A DNA stretch of 64,000 nt, taken from IMG/VR virus record IMGVR_UViG_3300042485_001470, positions 1-64,000 of that record; one strand, written 5' to 3'. This document shows, piece by piece, positions 35,601 through 44,917 of the stretch (the stretch's first letter is position 1; every line of letters begins with the position of its first letter). The translations under genes and the position numbers were made by a program. Below the pieces are notes generated by a model, which ran no database searches, was not told where the DNA came from, and was given only the letters and a program-made list of their open reading frames with translations. Source of the DNA: a virus.

Positions 35601-38600
35601 GCAACCGAAGTTCATTTAATGAACCAAAACGTTAGAACTTCTGATAACGTACAATTTGCAACAGTAAACGCATCTAATTTTAGAGATGGTAATGGTGCAT
35701 TCAACGTAAACTTAGGTAGTGGTGGTTCTGAAGGTAGAGGTTTAGTTGCTGGATATAGTGGTGGATGGTATGGTGGTATCGGGTATAACGTAAGACATAC
35801 AGGTACATCTGGTACTTTAATAGCACCATTAACCGATACGGCAACATATCTTAATTTTAGTCAAGGATTTACTTTCTATAATGACCAAACAACTACTGCT
35901 GGTAGAACTATTGGTTGGACTCAAATCGGTAGATTAGATAGTGCAGGTACATTTACAATTCCTGGTAACTTAGTTGCGGCACAGGTAAATACTGGACAAG
36001 GTTTAACTGAAGTTCATTTAATGAACCAAAATGTTAGAACAACTGATAGTGTAACATTTGCTAATATAAGTGCTGCTAATACAACTGTTAATAATTTAAT
36101 TTTACCACAAAATCCGGTAGGAACAACTTATGGAAATGGTGTATCAACAACACCACCATATATGATTTCCCAAACCGTTGGTGATAATGATGGTTGGCGA
36201 ATTTTTGGTGAAACATCTACAACAAATGCCGTAAGAATGGTATTTGAATTGATTGATGATATTGAAACTGCATTTACTGACCAATGGGCGTTTAGAAATA
36301 AATTAACATACGGTGGTTATACTGCAAGAAATGAATTCCAAATATCAGGAGATGGAGATGCATTAGCTCGTACATCGATGAGGGCTCCAATTTTTTATGA
36401 TAGTGATAATACTGGATATTATGGTAATTTTGCAGCAACATCCGAATTAAATGCCGCAAATCTATATGGAACTTGGGCTTGGAGAAATGGAGCACAACAA
36501 AACTTCTACACATCAGCTGGAAATTTAAGAGGATATATTCAGGCAACTGATACCGATGATGCACACTTCATTATAGCTACATCCGGTGGTGAAGATATAT
36601 CATTTAGAGATGGTGGACTGGCGGGATCTGTGAATATGGTAATTAGAGGAAATGGTACGGTTCAGGCATACGATGATTTCAGAGCACCAATATTCTATGA
36701 TTCGGCAGATACAACATATAGAATTGATGCAAATGGCACATCTGTTGTTGATATAATGGAATTTGGTGGTGATATATCAACTAACACTTCAAATGGTTCT
36801 AAAATGTTTGGTATGTTTATACCGGATGGTAAATATCAAACTCGTAATTGGCATGCTGGTGATGGTGGATATGTTTGGGGTGGAATGCAATATAGAACAG
36901 GATTATCGGATTCTCCAATTGGTTCATACGCACATAGCGGAAACTTTGCCGCTTGGGCAGGATGGAGACAAAACGGATGGGTGCCAATTGATAGAACAAA
37001 AACATATAAAGTTTCTGCTTGGATAAGAACAACATCTGGTAATCCATATTGCTATCTTTCATTTACGCAAGCTGGATTTGATTATTCTCAACCTGATAAT
37101 GGTGGTTGGGGACAACCTTATTATTGGAGTGGTGTGGCACCATCTTCTTGGACAGAATACACAATGACTATTGGACCTGCTGGGTCTGGAGCTCAATATA
37201 CTTGGTATTCATACGCAAGATTCATGCAGTTAGGCTTCCTACATAACTATTTGTATAGTGGATATAGTGGAAATGCGGAATTTGTAGGATTTAAAATTGA
37301 AGAAGTTGATAATACATTAGCTAATAATACTGTTGTATTAGGACCTATTTACGCAACTCAATTTATTGATAATAATGATGGTAGTTTCTTAGTTGACCCT
37401 AATGGTACTTCTAGACTTAGTGTTTTAACACTAACATCTACATTCAATTTACCAAACAACGCATTAGTATCAGTAAATAATGAGCCGGATACTTGGGGTG
37501 CTAGATTTAGAACAACAACATCTACATCAAACTTAGGTTCGGCACTTAAAAATATTATTTGGACAGGTGGGGGTAGTTCCGAAGGTTTTGCAGTTTCTGG
37601 AGTAGGAACTGGTGGATATGCATTAGAAGTAAGAAATGATGGTATAGCTTGGGCTAGGAGTTCATTTAGAGCACCTGAAATTTACGCTGACCGTTTTTAT
37701 GATGATGATGGAACATTTGCATTTAGATTTGCACCAAATACTGGTGTATCTAGAGCGATAAACTTGGCAAGTAGTACATCAGACCCATCAAGTGTTGGTT
37801 CAGCATCTGGTATCACATCTGGACAAAGAAGTGATGGACAACCATACTATATGCTTTATGTACCATCTGCTTATAACAATGGATATAGTACACATACTCG
37901 TTTAAGATTAAATTGGCATACTGGTGTTGAAATAGGAGCTGACCCATCGTATGGTGGTACTAGATTCTTTAACGGAAACTTACCAATTTACGGAAGTGAA
38001 ATAATGTCAATCGGTGCTGGTGATTCTAATATAAGAATTACAAACACTTTATTTGTTCCGTATATTGCAGATAGAGACAATACGGCATTCTATCTAAACC
38101 CTGCTGATACGGGAAATTCTATTAATATAGCAGGTTCATTACGAGCAGCTAATTATAATAAACCGGCTATTATGTCTGTGTCAAGCGGAACATCTTCAGC
38201 TGGGGCATCATTTGGAATTCAACAAGAAACGGCTGAAGGTTGGACAGGTATATTTGTAGATTATGAACCATATACTGGATGGGGATTCTACCATGATAAT
38301 CCAAACAACCTATTTTCGTTTACTTCTGAAGGTTCAACTGGGCAAATTCGTTCATTTACTGTACCATCGAGAGTAAGTGGTAATAGAACGGCTTATGAGA
38401 AACTTAGAATTGACCAAAATAATGGTGATATAATTGTTGGTAGAGATGGTTATGCACAATCATCATTTAGAGCACCAATATTCTATGATAGTAACAACAC
38501 AACATATTATATAGACCCTAATAGTAACTCTGTTATAAGAGGTAGATTGGATGTTCAGGCTGGACATGGTAATACAAATATAAGATTAACTGCAATAGGT

Positions 38601-41000
38601 GGGGAGATGGGTTCTGGTGTACAATCTACTATGCAGTGGTGGGTATCTGAACCGGGTGTAACTTGGAACGATGGTGGTTTTGGATATAACGTACAAAACG
38701 ATGGTGGTTCTCCTTCTGGATTTGGTAGATTGAATACGGGATTAGGACAGGCTTACATGAGATTCAGTACAGCTGGGCATTTATATTTTTATAACACAAA
38801 TACTTCTGGTACTAGATATTCTACTATGGATATGTATGCTAGTAATTACATATATGTTCATAACTATTTAGAAGCAGGTAGTTCATTAAGAGCACCAATA
38901 TTCTACGATAGTAATAATACTGGATTTTATACTGACCAAGCATCTACATCTCGATACAATGAGATAAGAGCTAACAAAATGCGTGCTGATACCAATGGTG
39001 CTATGAGTGATGACCAGGGTTGGTGGACGCATGACCCGTATGGATATGGGTGGGGTAAACCACATGGTTCATTCCGTACATTGGAGGTATCTACATCTGG
39101 TAATTTCAGTACTGAACCAATGTTGTTCCGTATGCACCAGTGGGGTTCTGGAGCAGCAGAATTCTGGAAACCACAAGGTCTTACTCTTTTCTTGAGAGAA
39201 ACTCCAATTGGTGGTAATATTAAGCACAGTAACTGGTTTACTCGTTTTTATGTACAAAGATACATTGAAACGGATGAATCAATGAGAGCGCCAATTTTCT
39301 ACGATAGTGATAATACTGGATATTATGTAGACCCTACCGGCGAAACAAACTGGCAAGGATTAACTTTATATGCAAAAAATAGAATTGGTTTAGCCGCTAA
39401 GGAGCAGTATAGAAGAAGTGATTACACTGGTGATACTAACCACTGGACTGGTGCTAGAGGATGGGGTACTACTTCATTCAATGACCAAATGAACTGGGGT
39501 TCTGGTTGGGGTGATTCTTGGGGTAGTATTGGACAATCTCCTGGCGATACTTCTCATTATTTAACGGCACAAGTATATCACTATTCTTATTCTGGAGTTG
39601 GATATGGGTGGCAATTAACTGGTGGTGTTACTGATTCATTGTGGTGGAGACATAGCTGGCCATCTAATAGCGGTTGGTTCAAAATCGCAATGTATGATAA
39701 TAATGCATCAGCGGGTGGTGCGTTATGGGCAGGTATATTTTATGATTCAAATGATAGTGGATATTATTTAGACCCAAATACTACATCAAATGCTGCATTA
39801 AGAATTAGAGGTGGTACATTACATGGACCTAACCCAAGTTGGGGAAAATATTTAGCAGTTGGTACAAACGGACATTGGACCGGTGGTTATGCTAGTGTTG
39901 CTGTAACCAATGGTAACCTTCACTTAGATTCTGAAGGTGGGTATGGTATGTACCTACAATGGTATGTTGGTGGTAGCACCTATGTAAATGGTGATATACG
40001 TGCAAACATATTCTATGATTTGCAAAACACCTCATATTATTGTGACCCTACTGGATATTCTCAATTTAGTAGTGGTGAGTTTAACAACTATATGAGAGCA
40101 GCTCGTATAGACTTCATTGGTACGGGTGGTAACTCTGGACAAGGTACAAATGCATACTCTATCTTCCAAGAAGGTGGTGGATGGGGTTATCCTTATCCGG
40201 ATTTAAGAATTGCATACCATACTGGTATCAAATTAGGAGCAAACGGACCTTCTTATGAAGGAACAAGAGTTTACACCGATTATGATATGAGTGATTTAGC
40301 AATCCAATTGTGTGGACCATCAAACTATTCATTTAAGTATAAATGGATGTGGACAAATGATACTGGATATTATTCTAGTGTAAATGGGGCACACTGGTAT
40401 CCAAATAACATCACCTATGGTGCTTGGAGAATGGATGGTAATCGAAATGGTTGGTATGGACACGTAATTGATTCGGCGTATTTACCTCACTATATGTGGG
40501 AGAGTGGTAATGGTGGAATATATTTACAAAATGCCGGAAGATGGGTATTATATCATTCATTGGGAAATAACTGTACCGGATTGGGTACATCAGCAACATC
40601 TGGCGCATACGGTATATATGTAGATAAAGGTGTTTACACTACTGGAAACGTTGTAGCTTACTCCGATAGACGTGCAAAAGAAAATATTGTAACTATTGAT
40701 GATGCATTAAGTAAATTAATGCAATTAAGAGGTGTTTATTACAATAGAATAAAAGATGAAGATAAAGTAAGACAATTGGGTGTAATTGCACAAGAAGTTA
40801 ATGAGATAGTTCCTGAAGTAGTAACTTATGCAGAAGATGTTGATGAATACGGAGTTGCTTATGGTAATTTAGCTGGATTATTTATAGAATCTATAAAAGA
40901 CCAACAAGCAATTATTGATAAACAATCTGAAGAAATAAATTTATTAAAAGATGAATTACAAAAAATTAAAGATTTAATATTTAATACTAATAAAGGATAA
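32688..41000 (+). CDS. Giant tail fibre (2770 aa) with S74 intramolecular chaperone domain
   Basis: Residues 1-230 are fibre modules, including one SGSATAIISP/GDGAGLFNIS unit like those of the 3759-residue fibre. Residues ~230-787 are Gly-Thr-Ser triplets. Residues ~800-1130 are beta repeats with DTGQGATEVHLMNQN. Residues ~1400-1550 resemble a carbohydrate-binding beta-sandwich (KTYKVSAWIRTTSG, WTEYTMTIGP, VGFKIEEVDN). About ten YDSxNTxYYxDPxxTS modules are spread over residues ~1225-2460. The C-terminus is a Peptidase_S74 domain: SDRRAKENI (Ser2659 as cleavage nucleophile), RGVYYNRI, LGVIAQEVNEIVPEVV, YGNLAGLFIESIKDQQ and a coiled-coil end. S74 domains trimerise the fibre and then cut themselves off before the conserved Ser. 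An in-frame alternative start is not available; an out-of-frame ATG lies 4 nt upstream. It is probably a main receptor-binding fibre. Confidence 0.88.
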   Translation: MEYLGKSPNGLNQLSSSLVGLFVSGSNIAQFSSASVNVVGSVTASGIQAYEIDSFGNLPLEIKSNTQITGSLAVSSSITASLFRGDGAGLFNISATSIGDIDKIKSGSATAIISPNKGLVVNVPTSIDGVLAVNGNSNITGSVVISQNLNVAGKITTTELHTTFISSSVIFSSGSNKFGDNVIDRQEITGSLNVSGSIFVGGNTIPTDNTTNEVLVLNTTTGRISRRFAAATSGTSGTSGTSGTSGTSGTSGTSGTSGTSGTSGTSGTSGTSGTSGTSGTSGTSGTSGTSGTSGTSGTSGTSGTSGSSGTRGTSGTSGTSGTSGTSGTSGTSGTSGSSGTSGASGSSGSSGTSGTSGTSGTSGTSGISGSSGTSGSSGTSGSSGSSGTSGSSGTSGSSGTSGISGTSGTSGISGTSGTSGTSGISGSAGTSGTSGISGTSGTSGTSGTSGTSGTSGLTGAGGGTGSSGSSGSSGTSGTSGTSGTSGTSGTSGIGGASGTSGTSGTSGTSGTSGINGSSGTSGTRGTSGTSGASGTGGTSGTSGTSGTSGTSGTSGTSGTSGTSGSRGTSGTSGASGSAGSSGTSGTSGTSGTSGISGSSGTSGTSGTSGTSGTSGSRGTSGTSGTSGVSGSAGTSGTSGTSGTSGTSGTSGTSGTSGTSGTSGTSGTSGTSGTSGVSGSSGTSGTSGTSGTSGTSGTSGTSGTSGTSGVSGSSGTSGTSGTSGTSGTSGTSGTRGTSGTSGTSGTSGTSGTSGTSGTSGSSGTRGTSGTSGTSGTSGTSGTSGSSGSSGLLSLTGTTDNGVITLNGTAPNATVEANLKFDGSTLTVTGDATISGNLTVSGTTTTINTETILLADNIITLNSNFTSGAPTENAGIEVRRGSSATVQFYWDETNDRWYADNTLQVVGNVILSGTIDTGQGATEVHLMNQNLRTTDNVTHATITATNGVSVTGGNLSVSAGNITISGTIDTGQGATEVHLMNQNVRTSDNVQFATVNASNFRDGNGAFNVNLGSGGSEGRGLVAGYSGGWYGGIGYNVRHTGTSGTLIAPLTDTATYLNFSQGFTFYNDQTTTAGRTIGWTQIGRLDSAGTFTIPGNLVAAQVNTGQGLTEVHLMNQNVRTTDSVTFANISAANTTVNNLILPQNPVGTTYGNGVSTTPPYMISQTVGDNDGWRIFGETSTTNAVRMVFELIDDIETAFTDQWAFRNKLTYGGYTARNEFQISGDGDALARTSMRAPIFYDSDNTGYYGNFAATSELNAANLYGTWAWRNGAQQNFYTSAGNLRGYIQATDTDDAHFIIATSGGEDISFRDGGLAGSVNMVIRGNGTVQAYDDFRAPIFYDSADTTYRIDANGTSVVDIMEFGGDISTNTSNGSKMFGMFIPDGKYQTRNWHAGDGGYVWGGMQYRTGLSDSPIGSYAHSGNFAAWAGWRQNGWVPIDRTKTYKVSAWIRTTSGNPYCYLSFTQAGFDYSQPDNGGWGQPYYWSGVAPSSWTEYTMTIGPAGSGAQYTWYSYARFMQLGFLHNYLYSGYSGNAEFVGFKIEEVDNTLANNTVVLGPIYATQFIDNNDGSFLVDPNGTSRLSVLTLTSTFNLPNNALVSVNNEPDTWGARFRTTTSTSNLGSALKNIIWTGGGSSEGFAVSGVGTGGYALEVRNDGIAWARSSFRAPEIYADRFYDDDGTFAFRFAPNTGVSRAINLASSTSDPSSVGSASGITSGQRSDGQPYYMLYVPSAYNNGYSTHTRLRLNWHTGVEIGADPSYGGTRFFNGNLPIYGSEIMSIGAGDSNIRITNTLFVPYIADRDNTAFYLNPADTGNSINIAGSLRAANYNKPAIMSVSSGTSSAGASFGIQQETAEGWTGIFVDYEPYTGWGFYHDNPNNLFSFTSEGSTGQIRSFTVPSRVSGNRTAYEKLRIDQNNGDIIVGRDGYAQSSFRAPIFYDSNNTTYYIDPNSNSVIRGRLDVQAGHGNTNIRLTAIGGEMGSGVQSTMQWWVSEPGVTWNDGGFGYNVQNDGGSPSGFGRLNTGLGQAYMRFSTAGHLYFYNTNTSGTRYSTMDMYASNYIYVHNYLEAGSSLRAPIFYDSNNTGFYTDQASTSRYNEIRANKMRADTNGAMSDDQGWWTHDPYGYGWGKPHGSFRTLEVSTSGNFSTEPMLFRMHQWGSGAAEFWKPQGLTLFLRETPIGGNIKHSNWFTRFYVQRYIETDESMRAPIFYDSDNTGYYVDPTGETNWQGLTLYAKNRIGLAAKEQYRRSDYTGDTNHWTGARGWGTTSFNDQMNWGSGWGDSWGSIGQSPGDTSHYLTAQVYHYSYSGVGYGWQLTGGVTDSLWWRHSWPSNSGWFKIAMYDNNASAGGALWAGIFYDSNDSGYYLDPNTTSNAALRIRGGTLHGPNPSWGKYLAVGTNGHWTGGYASVAVTNGNLHLDSEGGYGMYLQWYVGGSTYVNGDIRANIFYDLQNTSYYCDPTGYSQFSSGEFNNYMRAARIDFIGTGGNSGQGTNAYSIFQEGGGWGYPYPDLRIAYHTGIKLGANGPSYEGTRVYTDYDMSDLAIQLCGPSNYSFKYKWMWTNDTGYYSSVNGAHWYPNNITYGAWRMDGNRNGWYGHVIDSAYLPHYMWESGNGGIYLQNAGRWVLYHSLGNNCTGLGTSATSGAYGIYVDKGVYTTGNVVAYSDRRAKENIVTIDDALSKLMQLRGVYYNRIKDEDKVRQLGVIAQEVNEIVPEVVTYAEDVDEYGVAYGNLAGLFIESIKDQQAIIDKQSEEINLLKDELQKIKDLIFNTNKG
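33378..35055 (+). repeat. Gly-Thr-Ser triplet region of the S74 fibre
   Basis: About 560 codons of Gly-x-y triplets, mostly GTS and GSS, with occasional GIS, GRG, GAS and GVS, and one central break (LTGAGGGTG). It is more uniform than the tract in the other fibre and lacks the GLDGTFFG steps. Confidence 0.85.
36370..40080 (+). repeat. YDSxNTxYYxDP fibre modules (about 10)
   Basis: Recurrent units with RAPIFYDSxNTxYYxDPxxTS separate larger variable segments of 60-200 residues. The spacing and the RAPIFYDS core are well kept in at least six copies. Others (YADRFYDDDG, IADRDNTAFY) are diverged. Confidence 0.75.
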
Positions 41001-41003
41001 ATT

Positions 41004-41435
41004 ATGGCACTCTTAAGAGATTACGAACTACCAGGAACTGGATTAATTGCACCAAATGCATATCATGTTGTAACAAATGTAAAGGTTGAAAAACGAATGG
41101 CGGATTTCAAACCACCAGTAGATAATTCAAGACCAGACGGCCTTACTGTAATGAACAGAACTTTAGAAACAGCAGTTCATTGGAAATCTGGATATATTGC
41201 TGAAATAGCAGTAACGATTTGGAAAGATAAAGAGGCAAGAGATACTGACGCAAATCCAATTGGATTTATAGGAAAAAATCCATCTGATAATAAATATGGC
41301 GTAAGTATTGGTACTGATGGTATGGACCATAAATGTGTATTTATTTTAGATGTGCCATCGGAATTAGACCATGTAGCACAAGCATATAGACATCTACTAA
41401 CTACTGATTATTACAGTGGTTCTTTGGAAGTTTAA
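41004..41435 (+). CDS. Virion protein of unknown function (143 aa)
   Basis: The protein starts MALLRDYELPGTGLIAPNAYHVV and has a VKVEKRM strand, a GYIAEIAVTIWKDKEARD strand pair and a C-terminal helix VAQAYRHLLTTDYYSGSLEV. The alternation suggests an all-beta core with one helix. It lies 3 nt after the S74 fibre stop codon, so it is translated with the fibre. I do not recognise the family. A structural role is inferred from its place between the fibre and the sheath gene block. Confidence 0.75.
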   Translation: MALLRDYELPGTGLIAPNAYHVVTNVKVEKRMADFKPPVDNSRPDGLTVMNRTLETAVHWKSGYIAEIAVTIWKDKEARDTDANPIGFIGKNPSDNKYGVSIGTDGMDHKCVFILDVPSELDHVAQAYRHLLTTDYYSGSLEV

Positions 41436-41449
41436 AAAATAAATTACAT

Positions 41450-41458
41450 ATATTTATA
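41450..41458 (+). promoter_or_regulatory. Candidate late promoter ATATTTATA
   Basis: An exact element lies 20 nt before the ATG at 41479, in a 43-nt intergenic gap. Confidence 0.5.
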
Positions 41459-41478
41459 GAATATAAAACAAAATTATT

Positions 41479-41880
41479 ATGGCATTAACATACGAATGGA
41501 AATTAACGGGTTTAAAAAAACAAAATGGTGAAAACTTAAATGATGTAGTTGTTGGTACAAATTGGAAGCTGACTGGCACAGACGAAGATGGATACCAAGG
41601 AACATTTAATGGAGCAACACCATTTAGTATAAGTTCAGTAAATCCAACAAATTTTACAGAATATAATTCATTGACAGAAGAACAAGTATTAGGTTGGGTA
41701 ATGAATCATGTAAGTGGTTCATCTAACACAAATTACATGTCTCATATCAATGAAGTGATTTTAAGAGATATAAATTCTAAAAAATGGACTAGAATGGAAG
41801 TGATGGAAACCGATTTACCTTGGTCACCAACATCAGGAAGTTCAGTAACTCCAGAAATAAGTGGTTCGGCTCCTGTATAG
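41479..41880 (+). CDS. Small virion protein of a marine myophage family (133 aa)
   Basis: The N-terminus MALTYEWKLTGLKKQNGENLNDVVVGTNWKL and a following TGTDEDGYQGTFNGATPF resemble a small protein next to sheath genes in marine T4-like phages (T-Y-x-W-x-x-T-G-L-K ... TGTDE-x-G-x-x-GTF-x-GATPF). The middle holds LTEEQVLGWV and a helix. The C-terminus is Ser/Pro-rich and flexible. It has its own promoter-like element and a strong terminator, so it is probably expressed at a high level as a single gene. The role is not known. Confidence 0.75.
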   Translation: MALTYEWKLTGLKKQNGENLNDVVVGTNWKLTGTDEDGYQGTFNGATPFSISSVNPTNFTEYNSLTEEQVLGWVMNHVSGSSNTNYMSHINEVILRDINSKKWTRMEVMETDLPWSPTSGSSVTPEISGSAPV

Positions 41881-41907
41881 TAGAATAGTTAAATTTTAAA
41901 CTTTATA

Positions 41908-41944
41908 AATATCCAAAGCATTATATTATGTTTTGGATATTTTT
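41908..41944 (+). terminator. Rho-independent terminator before the sheath gene
   Basis: A perfect 10-bp inverted repeat (41908-41917 with 41932-41941), a 14-nt loop and a run of T to 41944. It separates the small gene before it from the sheath transcription unit. Confidence 0.75.
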
Positions 41945-41947
41945 GTT

Positions 41948-41956
41948 ATATTTATA
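41948..41956 (+). promoter_or_regulatory. Candidate late promoter ATATTTATA for the sheath gene
   Basis: An exact element lies immediately after the terminator and 54 nt before the sheath ATG at 42011. The longer leader sets it apart from the other sites, where the spacing is 19-28 nt. Confidence 0.5.
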
Positions 41957-42010
41957 TGTGTATTTCATAACTAGCAAATACAAACTTAAAATACAAATTG
42001 TAGAAATAAA

Positions 42011-44338
42011 ATGGCAGAAAGAATCGTATCACCTGGCGTATTCACAAGAGAAAATGACCTTTCCTTCTTAGCGCAAGGAATTGGTGAAATTGGAGCAGCA
42101 TTTATAGGACCTTTTAAGCAAGGACCTGCATTTGTTCCAACTATTGTTAGAACGCAATCAGAGTTTGAAGAAATCTTCGGAACTCCTGATGGAACTTATT
42201 ATACTGAACACGCAGTACAAAACTATTTAAGAGAAGCTGGAACTGCTACCATCGTAAGAGTTGGTGGTATTGGTGGTTACACCCAAGTTGCACCTTTAGG
42301 TATTTTTGCTTCTGGTTCATCTAACCAAAGTTTAGGTACTAAACTAATTGGAGTATTATATTCAACGCAAGTTGGAGATGAAGGTGTTGGATTTGCATCA
42401 TCAACAATAGTTAGTAACGATGCAACCGATGGTTCATTTGTAATTAATACATTGGCTGCAGGTGTAAACGTATCTGCATCTATTTTACCAACCGCTACTA
42501 ACGATTTAGCAGATGTGTTTGGTGAATCTCCATTTGGTTCAAAGGCTGGTTATGCATACACTTACTTTGAAAATATTGCAGCTTTATATACTGGTTCTTT
42601 GGGAAACAATATTGTAGTATCTACTAATTCATTACCATCTCAAGTATATGGTGATATTAAAACTGCAAGAACTCCGTATGTTAAATCTCAATTAATTAGT
42701 GGTGAAAGATATGACCTTTTCCGTTTTGTAACTTTAGGACATGGTACATTATATAATACTAAATTTAAAATTGGTATCTCTAATGTAAAAGCAGCTGGTG
42801 AAGATGGTTCAACTGATTACGCAACATTTACTGTAACAGTTCGTTCATTTGTTGATACCGATAAGAGAAAGAGTGTTGTTGAAACATTTAACAATGTAAA
42901 CTTAGACCCTGCTTCTCCAAACTATATTGCTAAAAGAATTGGTGATAGATGGAATGAAATTGCATCTGATGGAAAAATAACTGAAAATGGTGATTATACA
43001 AACAGATCAAAATTTGTAAGAGTTGAAATGGCACAAAATAGTGTTGGAAATCCAATTTCAGCAGCACCATTTGGACATGGAGCATATATAAACCCAATTA
43101 CAGCAGATAATGATTCGGAGGCACAACAAATACCAGCGGTAGTTTATCAAACTGGTTCTCTAGTTAATACATCATCATCTCCAATATATTTTAGTGGATT
43201 TGATTTTGAAACAATTGGAGTGGCCGATGATAATAAACAATATTTAAAACCAATTCCTGAAAGTGCACAAATTGGAGCAAACCAAATATTTGCGTTTGAT
43301 TCTAATGGTGGATTGAGCTTAGGAGCTCTTACAGGTTCTGCATCTACTGATATGGTTAAGAGACAATTCGTTCTTGGATTCCAAGAAGGTTTTGATGGAT
43401 TGAACCCAACGGTAAAGGCTAATTTAGGTTTAGATATAGAAGCGGCAAACACACAAGGTTTCAACTGCGCAAATGCAGGAACAACAGGTACACAGGCATA
43501 CACTAAAGCAATTAACGCTATATCAAACGCAGATGAATATGATATTAACTTAGTTGTAACTCCTGGTATCATCCGTTCTTTACACCCAACTATTACTAAT
43601 AGAGTAATTGATATGGTTGAAGATAGACAAGATTGTTTCTATATTGCTGATTTTGTAGAAGCAGATGCATCTATAACTGAAGTAACTGAAAAAGCAAATG
43701 AAGTAGATTCTAACTATGTGGCAACATACTACCCTTGGATTAAGACGGTAGATGCTAATACAAACAAATTAATATCAGTTCCACCATCAGTATTGATGCC
43801 GGCTGTATTCGCTGCAAACGATAGATTGGCAGCTGAATGGTTCGCACCTGCTGGTTTAAATAGAGGTGGTATCATCGGAGCAGTTAGTGTATTGAATAGA
43901 TTAACACACTCTGAAAGAGATACTCTTTATGAGAACAAAGTGAACCCAATCGCAGCATTCCCTGGACAAGGTATTGTAGCATTTGGACAGAAGACATTGC
44001 AAGATAAGGCTTCAGCATTAGATAGAATCAACGTAAGAAGATTACTTATCACTGTTAAGAAGTTCATCGCTTCAACATCTCGTTTCTTAGTATTCGAACA
44101 AAATACTTCTACAACTAGAGGAAGATTCTTAAACACTGTAAACCCTTACTTAGAAGCAATTCAACAAAGACAAGGTTTATACGCTTTCAGAGTTGTAATG
44201 GATGAGAGTAACAACACACCTGATGTAATTGATAGAAACATATTAGCAGGACAAATTTTCTTACAACCGGCTAAGACCGCTGAATTCATCGTAATTGATT
44301 TCAACATCTTACCAACTGGAGCAAGTTTTAACGCTTAA
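42011..44338 (+). CDS. gp18: Tail sheath protein (gp18-like)
   Basis: The protein has 775 residues. Its start (SPGVFTRENDLSFLAQGIGEIGAAFIGPFKQGPAF) is the usual sheath N-terminus, where SPGV and a GP-x-x-x-GPAF strand are conserved. Residues ~40-60 have RTQSEFEEIFG. The C-terminal 130 residues carry the sheath core: NVRRLLITVKKFIASTSRF, then FEQNT, FLNTVNPYLEAIQQRQGLYAF, and IAGQIFLQPAKTAEFIVIDF. The core belongs to the phage sheath superfamily; the central part (residues ~100-480) is a variable surface insertion. The polymer surrounds the tube and contracts. It is followed by the tube gene 54 nt later, with its own promoter-like element. Length is close to cyanophage and T4 sheaths, slightly longer. 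Confidence 0.93.
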   Translation: MAERIVSPGVFTRENDLSFLAQGIGEIGAAFIGPFKQGPAFVPTIVRTQSEFEEIFGTPDGTYYTEHAVQNYLREAGTATIVRVGGIGGYTQVAPLGIFASGSSNQSLGTKLIGVLYSTQVGDEGVGFASSTIVSNDATDGSFVINTLAAGVNVSASILPTATNDLADVFGESPFGSKAGYAYTYFENIAALYTGSLGNNIVVSTNSLPSQVYGDIKTARTPYVKSQLISGERYDLFRFVTLGHGTLYNTKFKIGISNVKAAGEDGSTDYATFTVTVRSFVDTDKRKSVVETFNNVNLDPASPNYIAKRIGDRWNEIASDGKITENGDYTNRSKFVRVEMAQNSVGNPISAAPFGHGAYINPITADNDSEAQQIPAVVYQTGSLVNTSSSPIYFSGFDFETIGVADDNKQYLKPIPESAQIGANQIFAFDSNGGLSLGALTGSASTDMVKRQFVLGFQEGFDGLNPTVKANLGLDIEAANTQGFNCANAGTTGTQAYTKAINAISNADEYDINLVVTPGIIRSLHPTITNRVIDMVEDRQDCFYIADFVEADASITEVTEKANEVDSNYVATYYPWIKTVDANTNKLISVPPSVLMPAVFAANDRLAAEWFAPAGLNRGGIIGAVSVLNRLTHSERDTLYENKVNPIAAFPGQGIVAFGQKTLQDKASALDRINVRRLLITVKKFIASTSRFLVFEQNTSTTRGRFLNTVNPYLEAIQQRQGLYAFRVVMDESNNTPDVIDRNILAGQIFLQPAKTAEFIVIDFNILPTGASFNA

Positions 44339-44358
44339 TACGAATTTAAGGTAACTTG

Positions 44359-44367
44359 ATATTTATT
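44359..44367 (+). promoter_or_regulatory. Late promoter-like element (8 of 9 match)
   Basis: ATATTTATT lies 25 nt before the tube ATG at 44393. It differs from the consensus at the last base. Confidence 0.4.
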
Positions 44368-44392
44368 AATATAAAAATAAAAGGATAATAAA

Positions 44393-44887
44393 ATGGCAGA
44401 AATACTAGAGTTTGATAAGATGTTCTATACGAACTTCGAACCTAAGATGAAAAATAGATATGTGATGGAAATGACAGATGTAGGCATTCCAGCATATATG
44501 GTTAAGGCGGCAGCTAGACCTTCAATTAACTTTGAACCCGTTGTGTTAGACCACATCAACATTAAAAGAAAGTTGCAAGGTAAGGGTGAGTGGCAAGATA
44601 TTACCATTACATTATATGACCCGATTGTTCCATCTGGAGCACAAGCTGTAATGGAGTGGATACGTTTAGGACACGAATCTATAACTGGTAGACGTGGATA
44701 TGCAGATTTCTATAAAAAAGATATTGATTTCTATATGCTAGGTCCTGTTGGTGATAAAATCGAACAATGGAAACTAAAAGGTGCATTTATTGTATCTGCA
44801 AACTTTGGTGATGTTGCATTTGATTCAAATGAAGTAGCAACTATTGAATTAACATTGGCTTACGATTACGCTATACTTGAATTCTAA
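44393..44887 (+). CDS. gp19: Tail tube protein (gp19-like)
   Basis: The protein has 164 residues, the standard size. It has KNRYVMEMTDVGIPAYMVKAAARPS, then a VVLDHINIKRKLQGKGEWQDITITLYDPI stretch and the end ANFGDVAFDSNEVATIELTLAYDYAIL. The order of P-A-x-M-V-K-A-A-x-R-P, W-x-D-I-x-x-T-x-x-D-P-I and LTL-x-Y-DYA matches tail tube subunits of T4-like phages. It polymerises into the inner tube through which DNA passes. A stable terminator 31 nt downstream and a promoter-like element upstream suit its high copy number. Confidence 0.92.
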   Translation: MAEILEFDKMFYTNFEPKMKNRYVMEMTDVGIPAYMVKAAARPSINFEPVVLDHINIKRKLQGKGEWQDITITLYDPIVPSGAQAVMEWIRLGHESITGRRGYADFYKKDIDFYMLGPVGDKIEQWKLKGAFIVSANFGDVAFDSNEVATIELTLAYDYAILEF

Positions 44888-44917
44888 AAATATTCCTTAC
44901 GGAAGCTACCGAAGGAC

